From: Rhizobium metallidurans
Lineage (GTDB): Bacteria > Pseudomonadota > Alphaproteobacteria > Rhizobiales > Rhizobiaceae
Assembly: GCF_014196505.1 (NCBI RefSeq)
Contig: NZ_JACIDW010000004.1
Span: 186,001 to 250,000 of the forward strand
Length of the DNA stretch: 64,000 nt
Direction: 5' to 3'
The notes under the pieces are model-generated. The model was not told where the DNA came from, searched no databases, and saw only the letters and a program-made list of their open reading frames with translations. The translations under genes were made by a program, and so were the position numbers. Shown here piece after piece: positions 1-10,007 of this stretch (positions are counted from its first letter, which is position 1; the number at the start of each line of letters is the position of its first letter).

Positions 1-796
1 TGATCACGACGTCCAATCCAAGCGTATCGGAGAGCGTGCGCTCAAGCGCGATCGTGTCGGAATCCTTCTGATCGCGCGGATTGACGGCAGGCTTCGGCTC
101 CGACTGCGCCTTGATATCGTTCTGTGCGAGCCGCTCGGCATCGCGCACCGACATACCCTTGGAAACGATCGTTCGCGCCAGCACGGTAGGATCAGACGTG
201 GACACCAGCGCGCGCGCGTGGCCCGCGGAAAGGCTACCGGCAGCAAGCAGATCTCGGACAGGTTCCGGCAACTTCAAAAGCCGTAGCGAATTGGCGACAT
301 GACTGCGGCTTTTGCCGATGATCTCGCCAAGATCGTTTTGCGTGTAGCCGTAATCCGCGATCAATTGCTCGTAGCCAAGCGCTTCTTCCAGCGCATTCAG
401 ATCGGACCGCTGAACGTTTTCGACGATCGCGATTTCGAGCGCCGTCTTGTCATCGACATCCCGCACGATTACCGGAATCTCGACCAGACCTGCCAGCTGT
501 GCCGCGCGCCAACGTCTTTCGCCGGCTATGATTTCATATTGGCTGACCGAAAGCGTGCGCACGACGACTGGCTGGACAATACCATGCTGCCGGATCGAGC
601 TCGCGAGATCATGGAGCTCACCATCATCGAAGAAACGGCGAGGGTTTCGGGGGTTCCGCGTAATGAACTCGATTGGAACCAGGCGGTCGGCGCTGACCGC
701 GCGTTGGCTCGCGTCGACGGGCGCCGGCTGATCCATTTCGCCAATCAGCGCTGCGAGGCCGCGCCCCAGTCTTCTCTTCGAGACATCATCGTTCAT
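1..796 (-). CDS. parB: Chromosome partitioning protein ParB (C-terminus cut by window edge)
   Basis: This is a centromere-binding CTPase clamp that loads at parS and works with ParA to segregate the origin. The frame runs from an ATG at 794-796 off the left edge, giving 265 visible residues. Visible features are the basic N-terminal ParA-stimulating stretch (KRRLGRGLAALIGE, residues 7-20), the nucleotide-binding GERRWRA box (92-98), the ENVQRSDLNALEEA box (126-139) and a helix-turn-helix at about 154-173. The C-terminal dimerisation domain is mostly missing because of the window boundary, not because of a mutation. It lies 33 bp downstream of parA in the same direction, so the two are probably co-transcribed. 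The parS sites listed separately are its expected targets. Confidence 0.96.
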   Translation of the reverse strand, partial: MNDDVSKRRLGRGLAALIGEMDQPAPVDASQRAVSADRLVPIEFITRNPRNPRRFFDDGELHDLASSIRQHGIVQPVVVRTLSVSQYEIIAGERRWRAAQLAGLVEIPVIVRDVDDKTALEIAIVENVQRSDLNALEEALGYEQLIADYGYTQNDLGEIIGKSRSHVANSLRLLKLPEPVRDLLAAGSLSAGHARALVSTSDPTVLARTIVSKGMSVRDAERLAQNDIKAQSEPKPAVNPRDQKDSDTIALERTLSDTLGLDVVI

Positions 797-829
797 CGTC
801 GGTACTCACCACTATATTCGAGAGCTTGC

Positions 830-1624
830 TCAGGCAGCCAGACGCTGGCGTTCGCGCTGAATGACTTCGGAAGCCAACTGCAGATAGGCCTGACTTCCAG
901 CACATTTGAGGTCGTAGAGAATGGCAGGCTTCCCATAAGAGGGCGCCTCGGACACCCGCACATTGCGCGGAATTAACGTATGATAAACCTTTTCACCGAG
1001 ATGGGTGCGCACATCGTTCACAACCTGCTGCGCCAGATTGTTTCTCGAATCGAACATCGTCAGCACGATGCCCTGGATATCAAGCTGCGGATTCACGCTT
1101 CGGCGAACCTGGTCGACGGTTTCAAGCAACTGGCTCAACCCCTCAAGCGCGAAGAACTCGCACTGCAGGGGAACCAGTACCGAATGCGCGGCGGCCATAG
1201 CATTCATGGTCAGGAGATTGAAGGAAGGGGGGCAGTCGACAAGTATATAGGAAAATTGGAATGCGTCGCGCTCTGCAAGCGCTTTTTTGAGCTTGAAGAC
1301 ACGGTCACTCTGCTGAGCGATCTCCATCTCAATCCCCAGCAGATCCATCGTCGAGGGGACGATATAGAGGTTCGGTACGGCAGTCTCTTGCACCACCTCA
1401 AGAATTCCGTGATCACCAATCAGAAGATCGTAGGAGGACCGGCTACGGCTCTTGCGATCGATACCCAGGCCGGTACTTGCGTTGCCCTGAGGATCGAGAT
1501 CCACGATAAGAACCCGCTCACCGATCGCCGCCAAAGCTGTTGCCAGATTGATAGCCGTCGTCGTTTTGCCAACGCCACCTTTCTGATTTGCGATCGTGAT
1601 AATTCGATTCCGTCCAGCAACCAT
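830..1624 (-). CDS. parA: Chromosome partitioning ATPase ParA
   Basis: This is a Walker-type ATPase that forms the DNA-bound gradient along which ParB-parS complexes move. The 264-residue length is normal for a chromosomal ParA without an extra N-terminal domain. The deviant Walker A motif KGGVGKTT is at residues 15-22 and includes the signature first lysine. DLDPQGNAST (42-51) and a Walker B-like ILVDCPP follow. It sits between rsmG (19 bp upstream) and parB, the usual rsmG-parA-parB arrangement next to the origin. Its size and lack of a repC neighbour argue against a RepABC plasmid RepA. Confidence 0.96.
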   Translation of the reverse strand: MVAGRNRIITIANQKGGVGKTTTAINLATALAAIGERVLIVDLDPQGNASTGLGIDRKSRSRSSYDLLIGDHGILEVVQETAVPNLYIVPSTMDLLGIEMEIAQQSDRVFKLKKALAERDAFQFSYILVDCPPSFNLLTMNAMAAAHSVLVPLQCEFFALEGLSQLLETVDQVRRSVNPQLDIQGIVLTMFDSRNNLAQQVVNDVRTHLGEKVYHTLIPRNVRVSEAPSYGKPAILYDLKCAGSQAYLQLASEVIQRERQRLAA

Positions 1625-1643
1625 TGTCGCAACGCCCGATTTG

Positions 1644-2291
1644 TTAGACCAAATGCCTTAAATGGGAGATCTCAAGAACGACTGAGTCAACCTCGACGGC
1701 ACTTCTGTGTTCTACCAGATCAAACGTCCAGCGACTATGCGCTTTCGCGACCTCTGATCGGTAATCCCGGCCTTTGTGGAAGTAGGCGCGGATTTTTTCG
1801 TTACGGATCGCAAATGGCTGAACGAATTCCAATAGCTTGTCGAGGTCTGCAAGGGCTCGGGCCGAGACGAAGTCGCAAGCCGGCAGATTGGCAACCGCAT
1901 CTTCGATCCGCACCGGATGTACGGAACCTCGGGCTCCTGTTTCCCTGAGCGCGGTGCGCAAGAATGCGGCCTTCTTGTTGTTGCTCTCGACGAGATGCAC
2001 CCATCCACCGTTGAGTTCAGCCAGAAATATCGCCGTCACGACGCCGGGAAAGCCGCCGCCGCTACCGAGATCGACCCAGTTCGCCGCCAGCGGCTGAAGC
2101 TGAAAGATTTGTGCGCTATCAGCGACGTGCCTATCCCACGCGTCCTTGAGTGTGGAGGGCGCCGAAAGATTGATGGCCTTGCTCCATTTCTGAAACAGAT
2201 CAACAAAATGCTCAAGTCGTTCCTGTGTTTCACGTGAAACACGTCGGCCGTTCAATTCCATACGAGGACTCTCAAATAGTGTGGATTGCAA
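1644..2291 (-). CDS. rsmG: 16S rRNA (guanine-N7) methyltransferase RsmG
   Basis: It methylates G527 of 16S rRNA (E. coli numbering) using SAM; it was formerly called gidB. The Rossmann SAM-binding loop [11 protein letters not shown] is at residues 73-83, and the 215-residue length is normal (about 207 in E. coli). A second possible start is Met11 (ATG at 2261). Residues 18-22 (VSRET) are encoded by a perfect parS palindrome, so this stretch serves both protein and centromere function. It starts 1 bp after the mnmG stop, consistent with the mnmE-mnmG-rsmG-parA-parB transcription unit. Confidence 0.95.
   Translation of the reverse strand: MQSTLFESPRMELNGRRVSRETQERLEHFVDLFQKWSKAINLSAPSTLKDAWDRHVADSAQIFQLQPLAANWVDLGSGGGFPGVVTAIFLAELNGGWVHLVESNNKKAAFLRTALRETGARGSVHPVRIEDAVANLPACDFVSARALADLDKLLEFVQPFAIRNEKIRAYFHKGRDYRSEVAKAHSRWTFDLVEHRSAVEVDSVVLEISHLRHLV
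2226..2241. promoter_or_regulatory. parS site 1 (perfect consensus, inside rsmG)
   Basis: TGTTTCACGTGAAACA is a perfect 16-bp palindrome identical to the widely conserved bacterial parS consensus. It lies within the rsmG coding sequence, about 0.6 kb upstream of parA and 6.5 kb from the proposed oriC. ParB is expected to load here. Confidence 0.95.
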
Positions 2292-2292
2292 T

Positions 2293-4155
2293 CTATGCCG
2301 CGACGTCGCCGCGGCGCAAGTGCACCAGCAGGAGCGAGATCGCCGCCGGCGTCATTCCGTCAATACGGGAAGCCTGCGCGACATCATAGGGACGGGTTTT
2401 CGCCAATTTCTGCTTGAGCTCGTTCGACAGGCCAGCCAAACGATCGAAGTCGAAGTCCTCAGGGATGACACGCTCCTCGTCGCGCTTGATGTGAGCAACA
2501 TCAGCCTGCTGCCGATCCATGTAAACCGCGTAGTTTGCCTCGATCTGCAGGGCAGCACCGGTCTTGGCATCAATCGCATTCAATTCCGGCCATACCGGCC
2601 GAAGCGTCTCCAGATCGAAGTCTGGGAACGCCAGCAGTTCGTAAGCCGTGCGCCGCTGGCCATCGAGATTGAGCTTGAGCCCGGAGCGGCGCGCCTCGGT
2701 GGGTGTCACCGACAAGGAGGTCAACAACGTCCGCCCCGCTTCGATAGCCGATGCATACCGATCAAACCGTTCGGAACGAGAGTTGGACGCTATGCCCAAG
2801 GACATCGCGAGAGGGGTAAGGCGCACATCCGCATTGTCCGCCCGGAGCGACAGGCGGTATTCCGCTCTCGACGTAAACATCCGGTAAGGCTCCGCCACAC
2901 CGCGCGACGTGAGATCATCGATCATCACACCAATATAGGAATCCGTGCGGCTGAACCGCACCGCGTCCTGCTGTCCCGCCAAGCGTGCCGCATTGAGGCC
3001 GGCGACCAGCCCCTGCGCGGCGGCCTCTTCATATCCCGTCGTGCCATTGATCTGCCCAGCCAGGAACAACCCCGGCTGCTTCTTCACTTCGAGCGAGGGC
3101 TTGAGTTCACGCGGATCGACATGGTCGTACTCGATTGCATAGCCCGGCTGAAGAATGGCAACCCGCTCAAGGCCAGGTATCGTTCGAATGAATGCGTCTT
3201 GAACGTCAGCGGGAAGCGAGGTCGATATACCGTTCGGATAGACCGTATCATCATCGAGACCTTCAGGCTCGAGAAACACCTGATGGCCATCGCGCTCGCC
3301 GAACTTGACCAGCTTATCCTCGATCGACGGACAATAGCGGGGACCCACACCCTCTATCTGGCCTGAATACATTGCCGATCGTTTGAGATTGTCGACGATG
3401 ATCCGATGTGTCGCTTCCGTCGTGCGCGTAACGCCGCAGTCGATCTGTGGGTTCGAGATGTGATCGGTCATGAAGGAGAACGGCACAGCATCCTCATCGG
3501 CACCCTGGCGACCCACGCCCGCCCAGTCGATCGTCTTTCCGTCCAGGCGGGCAGGGGTGCCCGTCTTCAGGCGACCGAGTTGCAATCCCATACCCAGCAA
3601 CGTCTTCGACAGACCCACCGACGGCTCTTCGCCAACGCGGCCGGCAGGGATTTTCTGATCGCCAATGTGAATGAGCCCACGCAGAAACGTGCCGGTGGTC
3701 AACACCACAGCGCCCGCGTCCAGAATCCGGCTATCTTTCATAATAACGCCAGACACCCGCCCATCCTTGATCGACAGATCGAAGGCATCACCCTCGATGA
3801 CTGTCAGATTGGGGATCCCCGAGATCTCGGTCAGCATCGCCTGGCGATAGAGCTTTCGATCGGCCTGGGTACGCGGGCCGCGGACCGCTGGTCCCTTTTT
3901 GCGGTTGAGCATACGGAACTGAATGCCACCGGCGTCGGCAACGCGGCCCATCAGCCCGTCCAGAGCGTCGATCTCGCGAACCAGATGGCCTTTGCCAAGC
4001 CCTCCGATCGCAGGATTGCAAGACATCACGCCGATCGTCTCGCGCTTATGCGTAACAAGCGCCGTTCTTGCGCCAGCGCGCGCGGACGCGGAAGCGGCTT
4101 CGCATCCCGCGTGCCCGCCACCAATGACGATGACATCGAACCGTGAGGTATTCAT
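2293..4155 (-). CDS. mnmG: tRNA uridine-5-carboxymethylaminomethyl modification enzyme MnmG (GidA)
   Basis: This FAD-dependent subunit of the MnmE-MnmG complex adds the carboxymethylaminomethyl group at wobble U34 of certain tRNAs. The dinucleotide-binding loop GGGHAG is at residues 12-17, followed by the family signature [20 protein letters not shown]. Its 620 residues match the long GidA form (629 in E. coli) rather than the short folate-dependent TrmFO. The partner mnmE lies just upstream, separated by a 105-bp gap holding one complete parS-like site and part of a second. Confidence 0.97.
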   Translation of the reverse strand: MNTSRFDVIVIGGGHAGCEAASASARAGARTALVTHKRETIGVMSCNPAIGGLGKGHLVREIDALDGLMGRVADAGGIQFRMLNRKKGPAVRGPRTQADRKLYRQAMLTEISGIPNLTVIEGDAFDLSIKDGRVSGVIMKDSRILDAGAVVLTTGTFLRGLIHIGDQKIPAGRVGEEPSVGLSKTLLGMGLQLGRLKTGTPARLDGKTIDWAGVGRQGADEDAVPFSFMTDHISNPQIDCGVTRTTEATHRIIVDNLKRSAMYSGQIEGVGPRYCPSIEDKLVKFGERDGHQVFLEPEGLDDDTVYPNGISTSLPADVQDAFIRTIPGLERVAILQPGYAIEYDHVDPRELKPSLEVKKQPGLFLAGQINGTTGYEEAAAQGLVAGLNAARLAGQQDAVRFSRTDSYIGVMIDDLTSRGVAEPYRMFTSRAEYRLSLRADNADVRLTPLAMSLGIASNSRSERFDRYASAIEAGRTLLTSLSVTPTEARRSGLKLNLDGQRRTAYELLAFPDFDLETLRPVWPELNAIDAKTGAALQIEANYAVYMDRQQADVAHIKRDEERVIPEDFDFDRLAGLSNELKQKLAKTRPYDVAQASRIDGMTPAAISLLLVHLRRGDVAA

Positions 4156-4209
4156 AACAATGCTCCTGAGATCGGTCGGTGATGCGGCAAGCTGACCCGG
4201 GAGTCAAGA

Positions 4210-4225
4210 CGTTTCACGTGAAACC
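4210..4225. promoter_or_regulatory. parS-like site 2 (mnmE-mnmG gap)
   Basis: CGTTTCACGTGAAACC has a perfect 14-bp palindromic core (4211-4224) and differs from the 16-bp parS consensus only at the two outermost bases. It lies in the non-coding gap upstream of mnmG and 38 bp (start to start) from the next site, so the two form a pair. Confidence 0.88.
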
Positions 4226-4247
4226 CCGTTTTTCGGCGGAGTCGCAC

Positions 4248-4263
4248 TGTTTCACGTGAATCA
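4248..4263. promoter_or_regulatory. parS-like site 3 (over the mnmE stop codon)
   Basis: TGTTTCACGTGAATCA has one mismatch to the parS consensus. Its right end, TCA at 4261-4263, is the complement of the mnmE TGA stop codon. Together with site 2 it forms a tandem pair within 54 bp. Confidence 0.85.
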
Positions 4264-5580
4264 TTTGCCGATACAGAATTCACCGAAGATCACATCGAGA
4301 AGATTCTCGACATCGACCCGGCCGGTGATGCGACCAAGCGCCGTTCCGGCCATTCGCAGATCTTCTGCTCTCAGATCGAGATCAACATGGTCATTCACGA
4401 TCGCCCGCTCGATGGCCAAAATACATTCCGCTAACGAATCGTTGTGCCGGGCACGAGTGGGGATGGCCAGCGAATGAGCAGGGACCATTTCCCGGAGCCG
4501 ATTTCCGATCGCCTGCCGAAGCTGGTCCAATCCCGCGCTGGTCTCGACCGAAATCCTGACATCGTACTCACGCGAAGAAATGGCCGGCAAATCCGATTTC
4601 GTACCAACACGGAGCGCGGAAGAGGGCGCGGAGCGCTCATCCGTCGGGGCGGACATGTCTTCAACATAGACCACGAGATCGGCGGCTTCCATCGCAGAGC
4701 GCGCCCGACGAATGCCCTCGCGCTCAACAACCTCTTCGGTCTCCCGCAGGCCCGCGGTGTCGTAGAGCTTCACGAGAAAGCCATCGATATCGAGATCGGT
4801 GGACAATACATCGCGCGTCGTTCCAGCAATATCGGTCACGATCGCGATATCTCGTCGAACGAGCGCGTTCATCAAGCTCGATTTTCCCGCATTCGGCAAG
4901 CCGGCGATGACAACCTTGAAGCCGTCCCTGATTATCTCCCCGGCCTTTGCCATGCCAAGATGCTGACGTATTTCGCTGACGAGCGCCGTCATATCCGACC
5001 AAACCTGATCGGACACCGAACCCGGAACATCATCCTCGTCAGGGAAATCCAGTTCCGCTTCAATGAGCGCTCGACCCCGCGTCAAACGCTGCGACCAGGA
5101 TTCATAGAGCGTCGAGAGCCCGCCAGAGCTGTATTCGAGGGCAAGGCGGCGCTGCATCTCCGTCTCCGCGGAGATCAAATCCGCAAGACCTTCGATTTCA
5201 AGCAGGTCGAGCTTTCCATTTTCGAAAGCGCGCCGCGAGAATTCACCGGCCATTGCCTGGCGCAGGCCGTCCAACGAACTGAGCTCCTGGTATACCGCGC
5301 TTACGACCGCGCGGCCGCCATGCAGATGAAACTCGACGACGTCTTCGCCGGTGAAAGAGTGAGGGCCGGGGAAGAACAAGACCAGACCGTTGTCCAAGAC
5401 CGCACCGTTACGGGTTCGAATCGTTCTCAATGAGGTCGAACGCGGCGGAACGGCGCTTGAAACCATGACTCTCATCACATCCGCGACCTTCGGTCCGCTG
5501 ACACGGATGACCGCCAGGCCGGCAGGAACGGCGCCACTGGATAGCGCATAGATCGTCTCTGTGAATTCCCCCACGGACAC
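4261..5580 (-). CDS. mnmE: tRNA modification GTPase MnmE (TrmE)
   Basis: This GTPase subunit works with MnmG on wobble-uridine modification. It has an N-terminal folate-binding domain (about 1-120), a helical domain, and a G domain inserted after about residue 220. The G1 motif GLPNAGKS is at 227-234, followed by DIAGTTRD (G2/G3 region) and DTAGLRE. The protein ends in the required CIGK (436-439), whose Cys is essential in the family, so the C-terminus is intact. Its 439 residues are close to the 454 of E. coli. It lies downstream of rho, separated by a terminator-like hairpin. Confidence 0.97.
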   Translation of the reverse strand: MSVGEFTETIYALSSGAVPAGLAVIRVSGPKVADVMRVMVSSAVPPRSTSLRTIRTRNGAVLDNGLVLFFPGPHSFTGEDVVEFHLHGGRAVVSAVYQELSSLDGLRQAMAGEFSRRAFENGKLDLLEIEGLADLISAETEMQRRLALEYSSGGLSTLYESWSQRLTRGRALIEAELDFPDEDDVPGSVSDQVWSDMTALVSEIRQHLGMAKAGEIIRDGFKVVIAGLPNAGKSSLMNALVRRDIAIVTDIAGTTRDVLSTDLDIDGFLVKLYDTAGLRETEEVVEREGIRRARSAMEAADLVVYVEDMSAPTDERSAPSSALRVGTKSDLPAISSREYDVRISVETSAGLDQLRQAIGNRLREMVPAHSLAIPTRARHNDSLAECILAIERAIVNDHVDLDLRAEDLRMAGTALGRITGRVDVENLLDVIFGEFCIGK

Positions 5581-5660
5581 ACTCCAATTGATACGATACC
5601 GAATCGATCACGCGCCACTTTGGAAACAGCGTTGGCTATTCAGTCAGGCACATGCAAACA

Positions 5661-5690
5661 GAAAAGCCGGCCAATTTAGAGGCCGGCTTT
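5661..5690 (-). terminator. Terminator-like hairpin downstream of rho
   Basis: AAAGCCGGCC (5663-5672) and GGCCGGCTTT (5681-5690) form a perfect 10-bp stem with an 8-nt loop. Read on the minus strand, in the direction of rho, the stem is followed by TTTTCTG. It starts 28 bp past the rho stop and separates rho from mnmE. Confidence 0.8.
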
Positions 5691-5717
5691 AATTGATAGA
5701 ATCCGGCTAAGGATAAA

Positions 5718-6983
5718 TCAGGTATTCATCGATTCGAAGAAATCGGAATTGCTCTTCGTCTGCTTCAGCTTGTCGATGAGGAACTCGATTGCATCCGTCG
5801 TGCCCATCGGGGCGAGGATACGGCGGAGAACGAAGATCTTCTGCAGGTCCTGGCGTGGAACAAGCAGGTCTTCCTTACGCGTCCCAGACTTGAGGATATC
5901 CATCGACGGGAAGATGCGCTTGTCGGCGACCTTGCGGTCGAGCACGATTTCGGAGTTGCCGGTGCCCTTGAATTCTTCGAAGATGACTTCGTCCATACGG
6001 CTACCGGTATCGATCAGCGCGGTTGCGATGATCGTCAGCGAGCCGCCTTCTTCGATGTTACGTGCCGCACCGAAGAAGCGCTTCGGGCGCTGCAGCGCGT
6101 TTGCGTCGACACCGCCGGTGAGAACCTTGCCGGAAGAGGGTACGACCGTGTTGTAGGCGCGACCGAGGCGGGTGATCGAATCGAGAAGGATCACGACGTC
6201 GCGACCGTGCTCGACCAGGCGCTTCGCCTTCTCGATGACCATTTCGGCAACCTGCACGTGGCGGGTAGCGGGTTCGTCGAAGGTCGACGAAACGACTTCG
6301 CCCTTCACCGAGCGCTGCATGTCCGTCACTTCCTCGGGACGTTCGTCGATCAGGAGGACGATGAGGTAGCATTCCGGATGGTTGGCGGTGATCGAGTGCG
6401 CGATGTTCTGCAGGAGAACCGTCTTACCCGTGCGCGGCGGCGCGACGATGAGGCCGCGCTGGCCCTTGCCGAGCGGCGCGACGAGATCGATGACGCGCGA
6501 GGAGAGATCCTTGTTGGTCGGGATCTCGAGTTCCATCTTGAAGCGCTCGTTCGGATAGAGCGGGGTCAGGTTATCGAAGTGAACCTTGTGACGGATTTTT
6601 TCCGGATCGTCGAAGTTGATCGTATTGACCTTCAGCAGCGCGAAATAGCGCTCGCCTTCCTTCGGTCCGCGGATGGGCCCTTCAACCGTATCACCTGTTT
6701 TCAGCGAGAAACGGCGGATCTGCGAGGGGGAGATGTAGATATCATCGGGACCAGGGAGATAATTGGCGTTGGCCGAACGCAGAAAGCCGAAGCCGTCCTG
6801 CAGAACTTCGACGACGCCTTCGCCGATGATCTCGACGTCCTGGCTGGCAAGAACCTTGAGTATTGCGAACATCAGCTCCTGCTTGCGCATCGTGCTGGCA
6901 TTCTCGACCTCGAGCGATTCGGCGAATGCCAGAAGATCGGTCGGGGATTTACTCTTAAGTTCCTGAAGCTTCATTTCAGACAT
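5718..6983 (-). CDS. rho: Transcription termination factor Rho
   Basis: This is a hexameric RNA-dependent ATPase that terminates transcription. The 421 residues contain an N-terminal Rho domain ([14 protein letters not shown]), a cold-shock-like RNA-binding domain with DGFGFLRS (63-70), the Walker A motif APPRTGKT (181-188), [10 protein letters not shown] (Walker B region), and the R-loop with GTRKEDLL. The start is ATG 6983; an in-frame ATG three codons later is an alternative. A 194-bp leader separates it from hemJ. Rho is usually autoregulated through its leader, but I see no clear hairpin there. Confidence 0.98.
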   Translation of the reverse strand: MSEMKLQELKSKSPTDLLAFAESLEVENASTMRKQELMFAILKVLASQDVEIIGEGVVEVLQDGFGFLRSANANYLPGPDDIYISPSQIRRFSLKTGDTVEGPIRGPKEGERYFALLKVNTINFDDPEKIRHKVHFDNLTPLYPNERFKMELEIPTNKDLSSRVIDLVAPLGKGQRGLIVAPPRTGKTVLLQNIAHSITANHPECYLIVLLIDERPEEVTDMQRSVKGEVVSSTFDEPATRHVQVAEMVIEKAKRLVEHGRDVVILLDSITRLGRAYNTVVPSSGKVLTGGVDANALQRPKRFFGAARNIEEGGSLTIIATALIDTGSRMDEVIFEEFKGTGNSEIVLDRKVADKRIFPSMDILKSGTRKEDLLVPRQDLQKIFVLRRILAPMGTTDAIEFLIDKLKQTKSNSDFFESMNT

Positions 6984-7177
6984 GAAGTGTCCATTACTCT
7001 ATAATTTTGAGGGGAAAGGCGATGTCGAGACAGTAACCGGCCCTGCGAGGAACCCGCAGACGATCGAACTTTACATACATGCCACAAGGATGAGGTGAGC
7101 GGAAAATAGCGAGTCAGGTCCGCCGCCGCAAGGGGGCTGCTTAAAATGAAGCAAATTTAACCTGTGAGCCGGCTGCA

Positions 7178-7720
7178 TCAAAATGGCTTGACGACGACGA
7201 GGATGACGATCGCGATCATCAAAACGGTCGGCGCCTCGTTCATGAAGCGCCAGTAGCGGGCCGAACGCCGGTTCTCGTCACGCTCGAACGCCTTGGCGGC
7301 GCGACTGAAGAACACGTGCACGGCGGTCAAGAGAACGACAAGCCCGATCTTCGCGTGCAGCCATCCGCCCTGGAAGCCATAAGCCGACCACGAAAGGTAC
7401 AGCCCGAAGATCCAGGTCAGCATCATCGCCGGATTCATGATCACCTTCAAAAGGCGGCGTTCCATGACCTTGAACGTCTCCGACTGCACCGAACCCGGCT
7501 CGGCATCGGTGTGGTAGATGAACAAACGCGGCATGTAGAACAGGCCGGCCATCCATGAGATCACCGCGATGATGTGAAGCGCCTTGATCCAGAGGGAGAG
7601 CGTATCGGGATTCCAGACGAAGAGGCCGACCGCCAGCGCCACGAAGAACGCGATGGCGATGAAGGCGCGCCGGCGCGCATAGGAACCGGGTCTCTCGTCG
7701 ATCTGGCTTTCCATCGTCAC
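7178..7720 (-). CDS. hemJ: Protoporphyrinogen IX oxidase HemJ
   Basis: This membrane enzyme oxidises protoporphyrinogen IX to protoporphyrin IX, the step before ferrochelatase; it replaces HemG/HemY in most alphaproteobacteria. The 180-residue protein has four or five hydrophobic segments (about 19-36, 43-63, 95-112, 121-140, 163-178). The conserved His49 lies in [20 protein letters not shown]. The frame opens at GTG 7720, which overlaps the hemE stop as GTGA and suggests translational coupling; ATG 7714 is the alternative. The pairing with hemE supports a role in haem synthesis. Confidence 0.93.
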   Translation of the reverse strand: MTMESQIDERPGSYARRRAFIAIAFFVALAVGLFVWNPDTLSLWIKALHIIAVISWMAGLFYMPRLFIYHTDAEPGSVQSETFKVMERRLLKVIMNPAMMLTWIFGLYLSWSAYGFQGGWLHAKIGLVVLLTAVHVFFSRAAKAFERDENRRSARYWRFMNEAPTVLMIAIVILVVVKPF

Positions 7721-8751
7721 ACCCTTCCGCCGCGCACACGCTCGACAAGCAGCCGGACATTCTCCGGATCGGCCTGCGGGGTAATTCCATGTCCGAGGTT
7801 GAAGATCAGCGGCCCATTTCCCAGTCGCTGCAGAATATCGTCGATACCGTCCTCAAGCGCGGTGCCGCCGGCAACCATCCGCATCGGATCGAGGTTTCCC
7901 TGGACCGGTCCATCCTTCTGCAGTTCGGCCGCGAAGTCGAGCGGCACGGACCAATCGAGACCGATCGCATCGGCCTTGGTTTTCTGGCGGTAGGTTCTGA
8001 GCAGATAGCCCGCTCCCTTCGCGAAAGCGATGATCTTGGCGTTCGGGCGGCGTGTCTTGATGGAGGCGATCATTCGCGCCACCGGCTTCACGGCAAACGC
8101 CTCGAACTCACGCTCGCCGAGCACGCCCGCCCAGGAATCGAAGATCTGCACGGCGTCGGCGCCGGCATCGATCTGCGCGACGAGATAGTCAGCCGAAACA
8201 TCCGCCAGCAACATCAGCAGCTTTTCGAATGCCTTCGGATGCCGATAGGCAAACAAACGAGCAGGGGCCTGATCGGGGGTACCATGGCCAGCGATCATAT
8301 AGGTCGCAACGGTCCAGGGAGCGCCACAGAAGCCGAGGAGTGTGGTTTCCGCTGGCAGATCACTCCGGAGACGTCGAACGGTCTCCAGCACCGGTTCCAG
8401 ATGCTGAAGCACGCGGCTGCCATCCAGACCAGCGATCCCGTCCACGTCGATCGGATCCATCTCCGGTCCATGTCCTTCGGTGAAGCGAACGTTGCGCTTC
8501 ATCGCATCGGGAATGACGAGAATGTCGGAGAAGAGAATGGCAGCATCGAAGCCATAGCGCCGGATCGGCTGCAGCGTCACCTCGACGGCATGATCCGGCG
8601 TATAACAGAGATCGAGAAAGCTTCCGGCCTTGGCTCTGACCTCACGATACTCCGGCAGGTATCTGCCTGCCTGCCGCATCAGCCAGATCGGGGGAGGGCT
8701 CAAAGTTTCCCCGTCCAGAACCCGCATGATCTTCCGGCGCATGTCACTCAA
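7717..8751 (-). CDS. hemE: Uroporphyrinogen decarboxylase HemE
   Basis: It decarboxylates the four acetate side chains of uroporphyrinogen III to give coproporphyrinogen III. Both family signatures are present: [16 protein letters not shown] near the N-terminus and [14 protein letters not shown] in the middle. The length of 344 residues is standard. The frame opens at TTG 8751, with GGGAAG about 8 nt upstream; ATG 8742 is possible but poorly spaced. It is the last minus-strand gene before the proposed origin, as in Caulobacter and Rickettsia, whose origins also adjoin hemE. Confidence 0.95.
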   Translation of the reverse strand: MSDMRRKIMRVLDGETLSPPPIWLMRQAGRYLPEYREVRAKAGSFLDLCYTPDHAVEVTLQPIRRYGFDAAILFSDILVIPDAMKRNVRFTEGHGPEMDPIDVDGIAGLDGSRVLQHLEPVLETVRRLRSDLPAETTLLGFCGAPWTVATYMIAGHGTPDQAPARLFAYRHPKAFEKLLMLLADVSADYLVAQIDAGADAVQIFDSWAGVLGEREFEAFAVKPVARMIASIKTRRPNAKIIAFAKGAGYLLRTYRQKTKADAIGLDWSVPLDFAAELQKDGPVQGNLDPMRMVAGGTALEDGIDDILQRLGNGPLIFNLGHGITPQADPENVRLLVERVRGGRV

Positions 8752-9153
8752 GCGCTTCTTCCCTATAAAAAATCAAAGATATTTATAAGGTTTCTATTTC
8801 TTAGAGTCGGTGACTATCAAGGATTAAAATCCATCCACGCCCGATACCAATTGTCACTGCCCCGGGAATGATCCGGGAAAGAAATCGCGCAATTCGGCGT
8901 CAAAACCAGGACAGGTATAAAATCGAGCATGATTTCAAAGAGATATGACACCTTTGGAAATTCGCCAGGCTGTGGACAAGCTGTGACTATCCGAGGCATA
9001 GCCGCAAACTTTCCACAAAACCAACAGGCACTCTTTTCAAGCCCGCAAAGAATCCGAAATGTGGAAAACCAGGCATGTTTTCCCTTGCCTAACCCCCGGC
9101 GCGTCTCGTAGCTCTCCGTCATCCAGTGTTTTCAACAGGCAGCGGAAAATAGC
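8752..9153. other. oriC: Putative chromosomal replication origin (oriC)
   Basis: This 402-bp gap between divergent hemE and ppsR holds no credible gene. Next to hemE is an AT-rich stretch (about 8761-8820) that could unwind. Further right are DnaA-box-like 9-mers: TGTGGACAA (8971-8979, one mismatch to the complement of TTATCCACA), TGTGGAAAA (9060-9068, one mismatch) and CTTTCCACA (9009-9017, two mismatches). GANTC sites for CcrM methylation occur at 8804-8808 and 9050-9054. Genes point away on both sides, parAB and parS are close, and the alphaproteobacterial oriC is known to lie at hemE. No base-level boundary can be set. Confidence 0.85.
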
Positions 9154-9975
9154 GTGGAGAACCGTACCAACTTCTTCCATCTGCATCTCATTTCTGACTC
9201 GACGGGTGAAACCCTGATTTCAGCCGGACGCGCGGCATCGGCGCAATTCAAGTCGTCGCAGCCGATCGAGCATGTCTATCCGCTGATCCGCAATCGAAAG
9301 CAGTTGCTGACGGTGCTGCAGGCGATCGACGGCGAGCCCGGCATCGTGCTCTATACGATTGTCGATCGCGAGCTCGCCACGTTGATAGACGAGCGTTGCC
9401 GCGAAATGGGCGTGGCCTCCGTCAATGTTCTGGAACCCGTGCTCAACGCGTTTCAGATCTATCTCGGCGCGCCGTCGCGCCGTCGGGTCGGCGCGCAGCA
9501 TGTCATGAACGCCGGATACTTCGCGCGCATCGAAGCGCTGAACTTCACGATGGACCACGACGACGGCCAGATGCCGGATGATTATAATGACGCCGACGTT
9601 GTCATCATCGGCATCAGCCGCACATCGAAGACACCGACCAGCATCTATCTCGCCAATCGCGGCATCAAGACCGCCAACATCCCGATTGTCTATGGCGTGC
9701 CCCTGCCGGAAAGTCTGTTCGAAGCGAGCAAGCCGCTCATTGTCTGCCTGATCGCCACCACCGATCGCATCTCGCAGGTTCGCGAAAATCGCGACCTCGG
9801 CGCGACCCCGGGCTTCGATCGCGGCGACTACACCGATCGCGCCGCCATATCGGAAGAGCTGAAATATGCTCGCTCGCTTTGCGCCCGCCACAACTGGCCG
9901 CTGATCGACGTCACCCGCCGTTCCATCGAAGAGACGGCGGCCGCAATCGTTGCCCTGCGTCCCAAGCTGCGCTAA
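9154..9975 (+). CDS. ppsR: PEP synthase/PPDK regulatory kinase-pyrophosphorylase (DUF299)
   Basis: This is a bifunctional enzyme that inactivates pyruvate phosphate dikinase or PEP synthase by ADP-dependent Thr phosphorylation and reverses this by phosphorolysis. The 273 residues show the N-terminal ISDSTGET signature (13-20) and the nucleotide-binding loop GISRTSKT (153-160). The start is GTG 9154 (residues ENRTNFF follow). In alphaproteobacteria this gene (RP001 in Rickettsia) flanks oriC opposite hemE, which is its position here. Which partner it controls (PpdK or PpsA) cannot be read from this window. Confidence 0.93.
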   Translation: MENRTNFFHLHLISDSTGETLISAGRAASAQFKSSQPIEHVYPLIRNRKQLLTVLQAIDGEPGIVLYTIVDRELATLIDERCREMGVASVNVLEPVLNAFQIYLGAPSRRRVGAQHVMNAGYFARIEALNFTMDHDDGQMPDDYNDADVVIIGISRTSKTPTSIYLANRGIKTANIPIVYGVPLPESLFEASKPLIVCLIATTDRISQVRENRDLGATPGFDRGDYTDRAAISEELKYARSLCARHNWPLIDVTRRSIEETAAAIVALRPKLR

Positions 9976-10007
9976 GCGCTGCCAAGCCAACCGCGCCGAG
10001 AGCACAG

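Noticed and set aside
7098..7111. AGCGGAAAATAGCG repeated exactly at 9141-9154
   Set aside because: A 14-bp exact match is expected several times by chance in 64 kb, and neither copy sits in a comparable position.
8817..9122. A 101-codon minus-strand frame in the oriC gap
   Set aside because: It spans the DnaA-box-like sites, has mixed composition, no ribosome-binding site I can see and no known motif.
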